A DNA stretch of 64,000 nt from Branchinecta lynchi (Eukaryota; Arthropoda; Branchiopoda; Anostraca; Branchinectidae). The stretch is taken from positions 21,437,023-21,501,022 of the forward strand of contig JAKZAP010000017.1 in assembly GCA_023053575.1 (NCBI GenBank), given 5' to 3'. The notes under the pieces are model-generated. The model did not search any database, was not told the DNA's origin, and saw only the letters and a list, made by a program, of their open reading frames with translations. Below are positions 45,183-56,692 of the stretch, piece by piece. The stretch's first letter is position 1; each line of letters begins with the position of its first letter. The position numbers and the translations under genes are program-made.

Positions 45183-46266
45183 AAGACCAAAGGTTTCGAT
45201 GGGATCCCAAAAATCTAATATTTGATCCAGACAATTGCGAACGAACTACCATACTTGTCCAGAAAAAAAAGTTCAGAAACGAATTCAGCGTATCTCCTTA
45301 TCCGTATAAGAAACATCTAATCAACTTCAAGTAAAACTTTAACTTATACAAAAAAAATCCGGTTTCAACCGGATTCCAAACGAACTATATGTCCAGGTAA
45401 AAAGATTGCCATATACAGATTCAGCGTGTCTTCTCACCCCTAAATCTGTCATCTAATCAACTTCCAATAAAACTTTTACTTTTAACAAATTTTCCGGTTT
45501 GGCCTGGTTTCGGCCGAACAAGTTGTCCTGGTAGAAAATACTTTTCACATAAGGGTTCAGCGTGTCTTCTTACCCCTTTATCGAACATCTAATCAACTTC
45601 AAATAAAGCTTCTACTTTGAACAAACTTTCCGGTTTTTGCCGATTCCGGGCGAACTACTTGCCCGGCGAGAAAATGGTTTTCACCACCGTGTTCAGCATG
45701 TTTTCTTATCCCTAAATCGAATATCTAATCAACTTCAAATAAAACTTTTACTTTTAACAGACCTTCCGGTTTTGGCCAGATTCCGAGCTAACTACTTGTC
45801 CGGCGAACAAATGTGTTTCACCATCAAGTTCAGCATTTTTTCTTACCCCTAAATCGAACATCTAATCAACGTCAAATATAACTTTTACTTTTAACAAACT
45901 TTCCGGTTTTAGCCGGATTCCAAGCTAACTACTTGTCCGATGACAAAATGGTTTTCACCATCGTGTTCAGCGTGTTTTCATACCTCAGAATCGACTATCA
46001 CATTATATGTTTAAAAATATTTCATTCGCCCCTTAAATTAAACCCCCTCCCCCACCCCTAAATGTTGGGCTACAGAGCCCATCTACGAACTTGACCTTAC
46101 TCCTGACCCAAAAAATCCTCACACCAAGTTTCATCAAAATATCTCATTCCCTTCGAGAGTTATAATGCGTACAGACAGACAGACGGACAGACGGTCTGAC
46201 GGACGGACAGGCGGACAACTTTTGTGATGTCATAGGTACCCCTCACTTACGTTTTGGGATCCCAAA
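45183..46266 (-). mobile_element. family-1 tandem-module element, copy B
   Basis: One of the best copies. It starts with 'caagaccaaaggtttcgat' plus GGGATCCCAAAAA, then 'gatccagacaattgcgaacg', six modules of about 125-150 bp ('tttccggttt.gccggattccg', 'acttgtccggcga.aaaatg', 'gttcagc.tgt.ttcttaccc', 'aatcgaacatctaatcaac'), then the left-end block ('gagttataatgcgtacagac', 'gtcataggtacccctcac', TTACGTTTTGGGATCCCAAA). No ORF is conserved across copies. Confidence 0.85.
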
Positions 46267-46269
46267 AAG

Positions 46270-46580
46270 TCGATTGCGTATTCGAGACAGGAAGTATAAG
46301 CTCATGGTGAATCCATGTCTCAAATCTATTTTCTTGCCGGACAAGTAAATTGGTTGGAATCGGGTCTTAACCGGAAACTTGGTAAAGGTGAAAGTTCTTT
46401 CTGTAGTTGAAGAAAGGATTCAGTAGAAACCATGCTGATATTTTTTTTTAGTTTTGAGGTTTATTTTCGGGCCGGACAAGTAGATTTCCCATAATTAGCG
46501 AATAGGGGAAATTTAGTTGAAGTAAAAGTCACAAATCCTCTTTCAGTTCAAACTAACTGGGAATCATACTGCGTAGTCTC
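46270..46580 (+). repeat. diverged family-1 module fragment
   Basis: 'gccggacaagtaaattggttggaatcg' and 'cttaaccggaaacttggtaaagg' mark one or two old modules in plus orientation. A short 'gagggcccttg' at 46586 echoes the small repeat at 24779. Confidence 0.45.
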
Positions 46581-46639
46581 AAGAGGGCCCTTGTAAAGAA
46601 GTGCCGAAATGAATATCCTACCTTACACCCGTACTGAGC

Positions 46640-46862
46640 TGATTTAATATTTTTATTTTTATTTATTTAACTTTTTTGCCCGTGAACAACAAAGTGAAAA
46701 GCACGGCGTACATACAAAAGAAAAGAAAAACAATTGAGCATAACACCGATACCTAAATAAAACATAGTATCTACCCGTGCTGTCTAAATGGTGAAGAAGT
46801 CACCATAGACAATACGGGTTAATGTGTACTCACACAAATATCTGGCAGCTCGTTTTTGAGCT
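46640..46862 (-). repeat. LINE 3' UTR fragment
   Basis: 'tttttatttttatttattta' next to 'acttttttgcccgtgaacaac' reads on the minus strand as a terminal UTR with an A/T tail. No coding sequence remains. Confidence 0.4.
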
Positions 46863-46863
46863 C

Positions 46864-48205
46864 TTTTTATGGCACTTGCCTTCCGGCCAAGTGCCATATA
46901 CCGATCACTTTTCCGTCGGTCGGTCGGTCAGTCAGTCCGGTGTTTGCGAGTTAGGGTACTTCCAGATGTGCTAGGACAATGAAACGAGGTAGGCATATTA
47001 TGGACCCGACCAAACTAACTTGAAAATAGTCACTTGCCCGATCCGATCATCGTGGGGGGAGGGGGAGTCGGCGGAATCCGGAAAATAGGGGCATGCATAA
47101 CTTTCAAATGAGCGGTCGGATCTTGATCAAAGTTGATATCTGGAAAGACTTCGCGTCTTAGATATCACATTTCAAGTCTGGACCGGATCCGATGAATCTC
47201 GAGGGAGTCGGGGGGGGGGTGGGACCGGAAATCGTGTGAAACCCTCAGAGTGGAGCGATCGGGATGAAACTTGGTAGGAAGAACAAGCACAAGCTAACAA
47301 GCACAAGCTCTAGATACATCACTGACAGAACTGGACCGGATTCGAACACTGTGGGGGGGGGGGGGGGTTGCCAGGGGAGTTCTGGAATTCCGGCGATCCG
47401 GCGATCCGTCGTTAATGTAGGATATTTCCAGGTTGGCTAGGACGATGAAACTTGGCAGGCATGTCAGGGATCCAACCAGATTAACTTGGAAACAGTCACT
47501 TGCCCGATCCGACCTTCGCGGGGGGAGGAGGATACGGCGGAATCCGGGAATTAGTGGCACGCATAACCTTCGAACGAATCATCGGATCTTAATGAAACTT
47601 GATATCTTGAAAGACCTCGTGTCTCAGATGTCCTGTTTCAAGTCCGGGCAGGATCCGATGAGCTAGGGGGGGGGGGGGCTCGGAGGGGAGAACCAGAAAT
47701 CAAGTGACACGCAGAGAGTGGAGCGATCAGGATGAAACTTGGTGCGAAGTACAGGCATAAGTCCTAGGTGCTTCAGTTTCAGAATCGGACCGGATTCGAG
47801 TACCGAGGGGGGGGGGGGGCTGTAGGGGGGTGTCTGGAATTCCGGTTATCGTGAGTTAAGGTACTACCAGATGTGCTAGGACGATCAAACTTTTGCTGGA
47901 ACATTAGACTAGAAACTTGACATCATTGGGTTAGACATCGTCAGTTCTCCGATCCAACCATCCACTTAAAGAACTGATCTTAACCGCAAAATACAACAAA
48001 TACTTTTAAGCAAAATTTACTTTTCTACGATCGCCATGAGCACATGATCCTTTTTGCCTCAAGGGTTTTGCTTAGAAAATATTTTTAAGCACCCTTAAAG
48101 TGCGTATCTTAACCGAAAAGTGAATTTTTTTTTTTTACCATCACTTCCATCTGCCCAGCCTTACAAGTGCCATATGAGCTTCCATCTCTTGTTTCAATTT
48201 TCTCC
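46864..48205 (+). mobile_element. family-3 poly-G module element, plus copy
   Basis: Starts with the hairpin ATGGCACTTGCC...GGCCAAGTGCCAT (46870-46901) and a 'cggtcggtcggtcagtcagt' run. Modules with G-runs (about 47050, 47210, 47352, 47666 and 47806) follow, each preceded by 'ggaccggatccgatga' or 'ccgatcc' and followed by 'gtggagcgatcgggatgaaacttgg' or 'ggaattccgg'. It ends at CAAGTGCCATATGAGCT (about 48165-48182). Essentially full length, non-coding. Confidence 0.7.
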
Positions 48206-49110
48206 AGACGCAGTGCGGGGTCAGTAATCCGATAACGATTACAAACTGAAGTGTGTCTGACCCCTAGTGGCAATCTCAGAAGAAACTTGCAGTACTTGAA
48301 GTACGAAGTTCTGATTTTTCGTTGCTCAGTAACGCTAGAATATGTTCTCTAGAGTCAAAAACACAAACCTCAACCCACTTAGTGACACATCTTACCACTA
48401 AACAGAGAATACTAGCCAAATGTCAAAATTTCTTGAATCCCATTTATGAATCGAGTTTATTTTCGGGATTCTAGATTTAAGTATACCAGTGTTCCGCCTC
48501 TCTGTGACGAGCATAATAACCTACCAGTGCATAATTTCCGTCTGGGTGAAAACTGGTACAGAGACTCTTGCTGGTACGAGTGTGGTCAAGTTCTTAAATG
48601 GGCTGGTACCTCAATATTTAGGGTTTGTTAGAGGGGATATTAGTCTCATAAGTTTTTGACGGCAAAGCTTTCCGAGTTTTTGTCGGCGCTTAGCGCCTGG
48701 GCAAAGCTGTGCCGACAGATATCCTTTTCAGGAAGTGTTGTGGGAGCTAATTCTGGTCAAAATTATTTCAACAGATTCCTCATAAGTGTTCCTATCGATC
48801 ATTAGAAAGTATAATTGCATGGGAAACGTGCGATATAACCATAACTATTTTGCTGGCAATTTGAGTTTTGAAGCAGAATACTCTAACAACAACACCCTTA
48901 ATAGCTGTCCGGTTGTGTAAAAATATGTCTCGACAAAAAATATTGGTAGGCCTACGCGTATCCTTCCCCCTTCCCTCCAGTTAGGCTTAGTACGCAGACA
49001 ATTGATTCTGATAACCCCCACAATTTATGCCAACGGCTATCACAGATCTGCTACATTGAAGTAGGTTTGGTGGTTTGATTATTATCCGAAAACTCAAATC
49101 TTTCTGTTCT
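48206..49110. other. intron 2, unassigned
   Basis: No recognised repeat or ORF. A short GC-rich hairpin lies near 48683-48700 (GTCGGCGCTTAGCGCC). Confidence 0.35.
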
Positions 49111-49118
49111 CAATAATA

Positions 49119-50430
49119 AGTAAGTAAGTAATTTATTTTTAACCCGCCATTTCGAAAAAGCGGGAGTAAATAAAAATAAATAAAGACATAAACACACCGA
49201 AAAAGACACTAATTTTCGATCTTCGGCCAGGAAGCAAGATCGTGCGCGCAATGTTGCCACTTCTCTTTTAAGGAACTTGTGACATTTGGCCTCAAAAATC
49301 TGCGACAATCTGTGACAAAACAAAAGTCGGTCCTTTTTTCAGATTAATGAGAAAACTCAAAGATTTTCGGGGTTGAAGGAGTGAATTTTTAACTGACCTA
49401 TTTTAACAGGCTAGGCCGTGTGCGAATCCAAGAATTGGTTTCAACTCAGTTAAAGTAGCCCTCGATTCACCCTGTTGCAATTTTGCACACAATTTGTGCA
49501 GATCACCGAGGGGTCAAATCAGTGGAGAGATTGGACTGACACTCGAAATGTAGAAAAATCATATGCTCTAGAAGATCCATTTTTGGGGTTCGGACCGGAT
49601 CCGACCAAGGTGAGGGCAAGCAACAGGGTGAATCGAGGGCTATTTTATTTTTTTTTTACTTTTTTTTTAACTTAAGTGAAACCATTTCTCGGATTCGCAC
49701 ACGGCTTAGCCTGTTATAATAGGTCAGTTAAAAATTCACTCCTTGAATCCCGAAAATCTTTGAGTTTTCCCATTAACCTGAAAAAAGGACCGACTTTTGT
49801 TTTGTTACAGATTGTCACAGATTTTTGCGCCCAATTGCCACAGGTTCCGTAAAACAAAAGTGGCAACACTGCGTGCGCTGGTTGGTCTCTGTTGGAATAA
49901 CTTTTGATAGCGACGAAGAAACATCGAAAAGGGTAACATTTGCATTTTAAAGTTTGAACTTCTCCGTCAATGTATGGTTATGGCATAATTTCGACAAGTG
50001 GGGCAGGTGCTTTGCATATTTAAAATAACATAATCTCATCTTTTTGATCTACTTCTTCCGCAGAACATGTGTGACACCAGAAGGAAATAGTATAGAAGGA
50101 GCGCAGAAGGTGCTGTACAATTGTCCCAAAGCTTTACGATTATAGCCTCCCCGGTTGGGGACGATCCGCTCATAGCATAGGCGGTACAGATTGATCTAGA
50201 AACTTCTTGAACAACCGAAGAGCAAAATTTTGACAACGAAGATTTGAATCTGATGCCAAGCCATCGTAGAAATTCTGTTAATTTGACGACGAACGATCCG
50301 AGAGAGATATAAACTTTGGATGCATTCAAACGATTTGACGAAGGGTTGAAATGCAGGTACTCACATTTTGAGAGGTTAACTTCAAGGCCGATCTTAAGAA
50401 GTTCCGACGACAGCTTACAGACATAAGAAA
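49119..50430 (-). pseudogene. LINE, 3' fragment (second copy of the 15.3-kb family)
   Basis: Minus-strand 50329-50036 reads KVYISLGSFVVKLTEFLRWL, then GIRFKSSLS, then CTAPSALLLYYFLLVSHMF, parallel to the thumb of the LINE at 15652-16065. The 3' UTR (about 49140-49250) matches 15361-15470, and the tail is a run of TTAC (plus-strand GTAAGTAAGTAA). It is truncated upstream in the thumb and split by the MITE at 49249-49871. Confidence 0.75.
49249..49871. mobile_element. hAT-type MITE nested in the LINE
   Basis: A 623-bp fold-back element with ends CAATGTTGCCAC and CAGTGTTGCCAC (minus strand) and inverted arms of about 200 bp. The flanking octamers CGTGCGCG (49241) and CGTGCGCT (49872) match at 7 of 8. 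The LINE copy at about 15475-15490 is the uninterrupted site. CAGTG-type ends with an 8-bp duplication point to hAT. Confidence 0.75.
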
Positions 50431-51290
50431 CGATGAATAATCATAAATCATGCTTGCACTTTAAACCTGTCAGCAATTCTTCTGAAATACTCGGATAGTG
50501 TGTGGGATGCTTAGGACCGTGTTGTCGTGTCAGTTCTCCTTGAGCAATTTTTGGTACGAGAGCAAAAACGATAACCACGCATTTTACTTACGATACTGTA
50601 GCCAAAACTCCTACGTCTCATGACATCAGACAATTTGCAATTTTGTAAATTGTGTGACCTTTTACGTTTAGCTTATAAAATGGAATATCTTGGACATAGC
50701 TTGTATACTGATGTGAAAGATTAGAGGGATCTCAGTTTCAAACCCGTTTCTTGAGCGTCTGTTACTCCCAAATATGAAGAAAATAGTAACTTCATCGTTC
50801 TAAATTATTATAGCTCTGCCGAGGACTAGTGTGCAATTGCTTGTCTTCCGCCTCATTTTTGTAATTGGCTAACATCTAATAAGGATGTCATTCCCTTACT
50901 TTGAAATGCCTTTCTAGAGCCTCATGATCTGCAATCGAGACTTGACAACAATCGTGTCATTGTTTTGAGGACCCTTGTGTTTGGCTTTCCAAATAGGCTA
51001 AATAAAGTCGTAACAGGCACTAAGCTCCAAACGTGTTCCAAGATTGGAAACATGGGCTGCTAAAAGGAGCTTTATTTTCGATATACTGCATAGACTGAAT
51101 TTAAGCAAATGAGGGTAGATTATTTTCGTTATTGCAAGTTCCTTTTGTATTTACACAGATCTTTACCAAATAGACGCCTTATTGTAGATCGTTACGGAGC
51201 TAGTGACATTTTATGTTCGCTGGAAACTCGGCAGACTAGTATTGGTGTTGACACATTTCCGCCTAGGTGCGCACCATGGCCTCATCCAGC
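50431..51290. other. intron 2, unassigned
   Basis: No gene or repeat recognised. Confidence 0.35.
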
Positions 51291-52337
51291 TTTTTGGGAT
51301 CCCAAAACGTAAATGGAGGGATACCTATGACATCGCAAAAGTTGTCCGTCCGTCCGTCTGTGCGCGCTATAACTCTCGAAGGGAATGAAATATTTTGATG
51401 AAACTTGGTGTGATGATTCACTGGGGCAAGGGTAAGGTCAAGTTCGTAGATGGGCTCTGGGGGGAGGGGGTCAAATTAAGGGACAAACAAAATATTTTTA
51501 AAAAGCTAATGTTATAGTCGATTATGGTGTAAGAAGGCATGCTGAGCACGATAATGAAAACCATTTTCTCGCCGGACAAGTAGTTCGTCCGGAATCTGGC
51601 AAAAACAGAAAGTTGGTTGTAAAGTAAAAGTTTAAATGAAGTTGATTAAACGGTCGATTTAGATGTAAGAAAACATGCTGAACACGATGGTGAAAAAAAA
51701 ATTCTCTCCGAACAAGTAGCTCGTTTGGAATCCGGCAAAAACCGAAAAGCTGGTCAAAAGTAAAAGTTTCATTTGAAGTTGATTAAATGTTGGATTTAGG
51801 GGTAAAAAGACATGCTAAACACGATGGTGAAAAACATTTTTTCGCCGAACAACTAGTTCGCCCGGAATTTGGCCAAACCGGAAAATTTGTTAAAAGCAAA
51901 AGTTTGTTTAGATGACAAATTAAGGGGTAAGACGAGAGGCTGAGTCTGTATATGACAATCATTTTTAACCGGACATATAATTAGTCCGGAATCCGGTTGT
52001 AAACGGATTTTTTTTTAAGTCAAACTTTTATTCAAAGTTGATTAGATGTTGGATTTGTTCCAACATCAACGACGCTGGATTTGTTTCTGAATTTTCTTTT
52101 TTTGCTGGACTAGTGCTTTGCTCGGAATTTTGGCGAAACCGGAAACTTGGCAGAAGTAAAGCATGAAGTCTCGGTCAGTATTGTCAAAATAGATTTGGCT
52201 TATAGAGGTATATCTGAACTTGGTTTTCTCTGATGATTAGCCTGGCGAAGACTGGATCTGGCAAAGACAAGAACCTATTGTCTGAATCAAATGTTATACT
52301 TTTTGGGGTCCCATCGACACCTTTGATCTTGTTCATT
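51291..52337 (+). mobile_element. family-1 tandem-module element, copy C
   Basis: Left end TTTTTGGGATCCCAAAACGTAAA with 'ggagggatacctatgacatc', 'gtccgtccgtccgtctgtg' and 'ctctcgaagggaatga'. About six modules ('gctgaacacgatggtgaaaa', 'gtagttcg.ccggaat', 'agttgatta.atgttggattta'). Right end 'ggatctggcaaagac', TTTTTGGGGTCCCATCG and 'cctttgatcttgttc'. Confidence 0.8.
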
Positions 52338-52945
52338 GAGTCTTTTCTGTTGTGTGTGATGTGTTGTACTCTCTTTATTTCTCTTCTTTGATTACTCCAC
52401 TATCTTAAATCTGTCCAGTGGGTCACAGATAGATAGTATTATATTATATCCCGATTTGCGTTCGGTAATGGAAAGTGAATAAGTGAACTAATCAGGTTGG
52501 TAATTACTTTCGGAACTTTGAACCAGTACGGTTATGGGTTAGGGTGTCACTCAGTTGGATACGGTAACCGAAATTTGGCATGTATAGGCTATTTTAAACT
52601 GTGGGTATGGCCAGCACTTGGCATAGCCTATCCAAACAATCAGGGTATTTGGTCGACTGACGTCAGATTTCGTTTATTTCTAGGATGTGATCGACACATA
52701 TTCGAAGCCGAAAAGGGGATTGCAGATTCAACAGAAAAATGCCTCCTTGAGGGTTTCCACCTACTTTGATAGTTCAACTTATGACGTTTACTGCATCGAT
52801 CAGAGACTTCACGAAGGTACATACTCCGTGAGTATAAATCTTGTTGAGAATAGGGGGAGTGGGGCTTAGTGCCACTCTCCCGTCCGTCTCACTTTCACAA
52901 GTAAAAGGGTGTCAGATAAACAAAATGCAGGTGTCGTTGTCGTTA
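52338..52945. other. intron 2, unassigned
   Basis: A phrase near 52596-52650 ('gtgggtatggccagcacttggcatagcct') is echoed at 55526-55575 and, partly inverted, within itself ('tttggcatgtataggcta'). Unidentified repeat. Confidence 0.35.
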
Positions 52946-52949
52946 TTCC

Positions 52950-53345
52950 AAAGGTCATTCCGCATAAACGCCAGTTCACCCACACCAATAATCTGACATT
53001 TCTTCCGACACGTCATTCAATCCACATGTCAAATTTGATTATGGTCACTTGAAACACCGCCATTTCGCCCACACATCAGTTCGTCCGCACGTCAGATCAT
53101 CTACACGTCATTTCACCTATCGTCAGTTGACATACACGTCAGTCGGCCAGCAAAATCCGTCACTACAGACACATATTGTTTACAAAAGGGGCGTTTGTAT
53201 CTACTGACATTCACGTGAAGTGACGTTTTTGAGAATTGGCGTTTGTGAGAACTGGCATTTCTGAGACTTGACGTTTGTGCAAGCTGATGTTTGTTCTAAC
53301 TGACGTTTCTGTTACATAAAGTTTGTTTGAACTTATGTATAATGA
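52950..53345. repeat. fold-back minisatellite 2
   Basis: The left half is a degenerate repeat of about 17 bp ('cacacgtcagttcgtc'). The right half, from about 53205, is the complement type ('aactgacgtttgtgag'). The centre (about 53148-53165) has AAAATCCGTCACTAC, the same phrase as at the centre of the structure at 8.5-9.0 kb, although the arm repeats have different sequence and length. Confidence 0.7.
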
Positions 53346-55772
53346 ATCACTTAATCATTGAAATGAAAACACATCTAATCTCGCGCGGTAAATTTATTTT
53401 CGTTATTTTAGTAACATTTGATTTAGCCCGAAAAGCGTCTCAGATAATCTGAAATAGCCGAAATGACCTAGGAAACGCAGTCACAAGGTGACTCCGCTCA
53501 GATGAAGTTGTTTTTTCCAAAAAAAAAAACTTTTTCATCAACGATCTATAGCCACAGAAAAAATCCATAAATTGCAGCTTTTGGTTACAAAAAAAGGTAC
53601 CAAAATTAGCTAAGACGACAAAAGAAGAAAAGTAGTTTGTGGGTACGGTCAAATGAAACTTTAAACATGATAAGACAAGTAAAACTCCCGAGATTATGAC
53701 CTATTTCGCTGGGTTATAGTGGATTATTAATAGTCCAATATTAACTAGGACCGATCCACTAAACACCGGAACTGATTCGCTATAGACCATTTTTGTTCCA
53801 GCGGTAAAATAGATTTTGTGGTTAAAGTTGGTGATTCAGTAGATGGAGTTTACGTAAACTAAACCATAAAATGAACATTCTGACAACTTTTTGTTAGGTT
53901 TCAGCTAAAATCTGAAAAATTACAGAGCTATTGGAAATTTAGGATTTCTGGTTTTGGGGGATGTGTGCAATTTTTTTGTTAGAAAACAAAAAAAATAGGA
54001 TTTAACACACCATTTAATTTAGACTGCCCGAACAAAGGCCAAATAAGGAGCTAACTGACGAAAAATGACTCCTCCGGCGGCTGGAAAACTGAAGTTACGA
54101 ATTAGTATCCAGTATAGACCAGCGTCCCTATCATCTTTCCCTCCAATCAATTTCCAGGAAGAAATCCGTAAAATTAGATTATTAACGAAGAATCCTTAGT
54201 TGTTTTTCCACGAGTTCAGTTTTCAGCTTCAGCGGCACGAGCCTAAAGAGGACCCTTGCCAAAAAGGGCCGAAATATACTGTAATAAAATTAAGCTGACG
54301 GATCCGGTTTCTAGTGTCAAAGAGTCATACATTATAATGTCAATGCAACGTACTTGCGTAATGGCTTCCTCATTCTCAACTCATCAGCCCGGAGACCCAA
54401 GTTTCATACGGTTAGCACCAACCCCTCTAACAACAGCAAGATATATATAATGAAAATAAATTCATGTTTTATCGTGTCGTCTTTTGTCCTTGCTTTTGTG
54501 TCAATAAAAGAGCTGGGGTTGATTACTTTGTGTGTGAAGGTGTGCCTAATTGAGGACCTTTATTTTTATTTCAAGTGTTTACAAATTTGAAACAGTTCGG
54601 ATTTACTTGTCAAAGGAAATGTAGTTAAAAAATTGTTAAATAAAACAAAACAAAAAACTGTAACAACACCTTACTGTTCTTCACACTTGCCGTGTTTCAC
54701 TATTTCTGGTACGTATCATGCACCAGACGATTTTTAGAGAATATCACTCGAAATAAACGTGTATCTCAATTTCTTCCTTGTTTTTAATTAGAGTCAATGG
54801 GCCTGGATGGGAAAGACCCAAAACAGCCAAATTCCAGGGTAATTCGATAAGAGCAGACACTTAGTTAATTCGCTTGGTATGTTATGGGAATATTTACAAA
54901 TAATCAACGAAAATGGTGTCAGATTCCAATCTACCAAATTTACGCACCTGCACGAAGAAGAAACAATTGCCGCACGTAATGGCTTAGTGTAATCCAGACA
55001 ACTTGACATATAATAAAGGAGGAATCGCAGAACTTCCCCGATACCGATGATGAAGTCACATTAAAGCAAAACATGTATACCAGAGCCTTAGATTTCCAGT
55101 GTTTCCCACGCCTGCAGATTCGTAGGTGCTAAAAATCTCAGTTCACAGTTGTTCAGTTGGCTTTGGTTCTCTCTCGCACACATCATAATCTTTCACAAAA
55201 ACTTTTTAAACTAGTTCTTCCTGACACCTTCTCGTATTTGTAATATAGCCATTTCCGAAACAGGCTCGGTTTCGAAAGCTTCGGCCTACCGCAGTTCTAT
55301 GACGTTTACATAAAATATGCAAAATCCGGCGTTTAGCCTACCCACAGTTTGGGAGATCTTGTGCCAAACGCCGGTTACTTACTCTATACTAATATCACGC
55401 TCATACCCACTAAAAGAATAATATGAATGGTCGATTCCGATTCTCACTTAAAATCATCAATGTTTTCTTGGATTAGGATGCCCTGCATTGCGTAGCACAC
55501 GTATTGCGTAGATTATTCCAGATTCTGGGTATGGCAAATGTTTGGTATAGCCTCTCCAGAAATAAGGGATTTGTGTTAGATTGGGTGAGAGGGGACCGCA
55601 GCATGTCCGTCTTCGAAAATTCACAGCTAATGCTAGAGATCAAGACTTGTTGTTGTACAGCGATATTACAATTTCTTGGGCTTTCGAACTGTTGTAGAGA
55701 CGAGGCAAACCTAGGTAATAAAAGAACAACAAATGGTGGCGATCATTGTGCGTTAAAGGCTACTCCTTGCAG
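53346..55772. other. intron 2, unassigned
   Basis: About 2.4 kb without recognised genes. It contains the small repeat GAGGACCCTTGCCAAAAAGG at 54248 (also at 24779). No reliable exon candidate was found: exon 2 and exon 3 join directly by phase and family alignment, so none is needed. Confidence 0.4.
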
Positions 55773-56046
55773 ATGATGGCCATAGTCTGCTCAGCCTTCG
55801 TGGTTGACGATGCTGGTGGCGGGGCCGATACGGACCGTCATGTCTTTCTCGGCTCGCTCATGCTGGTATCCTGTTTCTTCCTTTCTTTGACGATCGTCGT
55901 TCATCTCATTCTACCAGAGCTGTGGAATGTAGGCGGCATTTCAATCATTTGCTATTCGTTCAGTTTATTCATCAACTTTCTCATATTCGGACTGCTGAAT
56001 CTGGGGATCAGTCCTGATTTACACACAAACCTCTGCCATGTCTGTG
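55773..56046 (+). CDS. Methuselah-like GPCR, exon 3: end of ectodomain, TM1, TM2
   Basis: Acceptor CTACTCCTTGCAG, donor G|GTAAGA. It encodes residues 329-419 plus the first base of codon 420. MMAIVCSAF carries the last ectodomain cysteine, followed by a short acidic, glycine-rich linker (VDDAGGGADTD). TM1 is about 352-375 (HVFLGSLMLVSCFFLSLTIV). The family-typical ILPELWNVGG loop follows, then TM2 about 384-406 (IICYSFSLFINFLIFGLLNL), then NLCHVC with the cysteine expected at the top of TM3. The pattern LPEL-x-N-x-x-G at the TM1-TM2 loop is the clearest Methuselah-family mark. Phase 1 at the donor fits exon 4. Confidence 0.88.
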
Positions 56047-56329
56047 GTAAGATTTAGTACTTTAATTAATTCTTTCAAATAGTTCCCCCAAATAGGATAT
56101 TTATGGTGACTAGAAACCTTATTAGTTTTATTGCAGGCTCGTTGTTTCTACCTGCGACCAAGAATGGGACCCTTGCCAAAATTGAAAAATATCTTGAACA
56201 AATCTGATCTGACTTCTTCGTCATCTTCATATCGTCAAACGAATGACGATGTGTGGATGACGTGACGATATGTAGTACTTTTTATGAGGGTCAGAGTAAG
56301 TGACTTAAGAGGACCAGTAGCCTGTTGTT
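56047..56329. other. intron 3, start; nothing assigned
   Basis: Short unassigned sequence with a 'gggacccttgccaaaattg' phrase near 56170 that recalls the small repeat at 24779 and 54248. Confidence 0.35.
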
Positions 56330-56684
56330 CAGAGCAAAATAACACTAGGTAGGAGCGCCAAGACTAGACAAAATTGACACACTTTAATAGCAGCGATACT
56401 AGCACGACTAGCAATAGAGAAAGTCCCTAGTGAAACTCATTAATTCTTTCAGCAGCACTGGCTTCGATAACTTGATATTCTGAACATTGCAGAAAAATGA
56501 TACAGTCTCCATCGTTTCCTTGGTGTGTGCAGACCGCACCTTTGCTTAACTAACATTCCTAAACCCGCAAGTTTGTCTCGCTTTCAGTGCCGCAAGTGTA
56601 GTGGGCGGCGCTAAGAACATGACCCGTTTGCAAAGCATGGAACGCAGAGGTCTTGGCGCTACTCCTTAGTGTTTATTTGCTCTG
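56330..56684. mobile_element. hAT-type MITE, copy 2
   Basis: 355 bp with inverted ends CAGAGCAAAATAACACTAGG and CAGAGCAAATAAACACTAAG (minus strand), extended inward (GAGCGCCAAGAC / GTCTTGGCGCT). The perfect 8-bp target duplication CTGTTGTT at 56322-56329 and 56685-56692 supports hAT. Related to 32175-32490. Confidence 0.85.
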
Positions 56685-56692
56685 CTGTTGTT

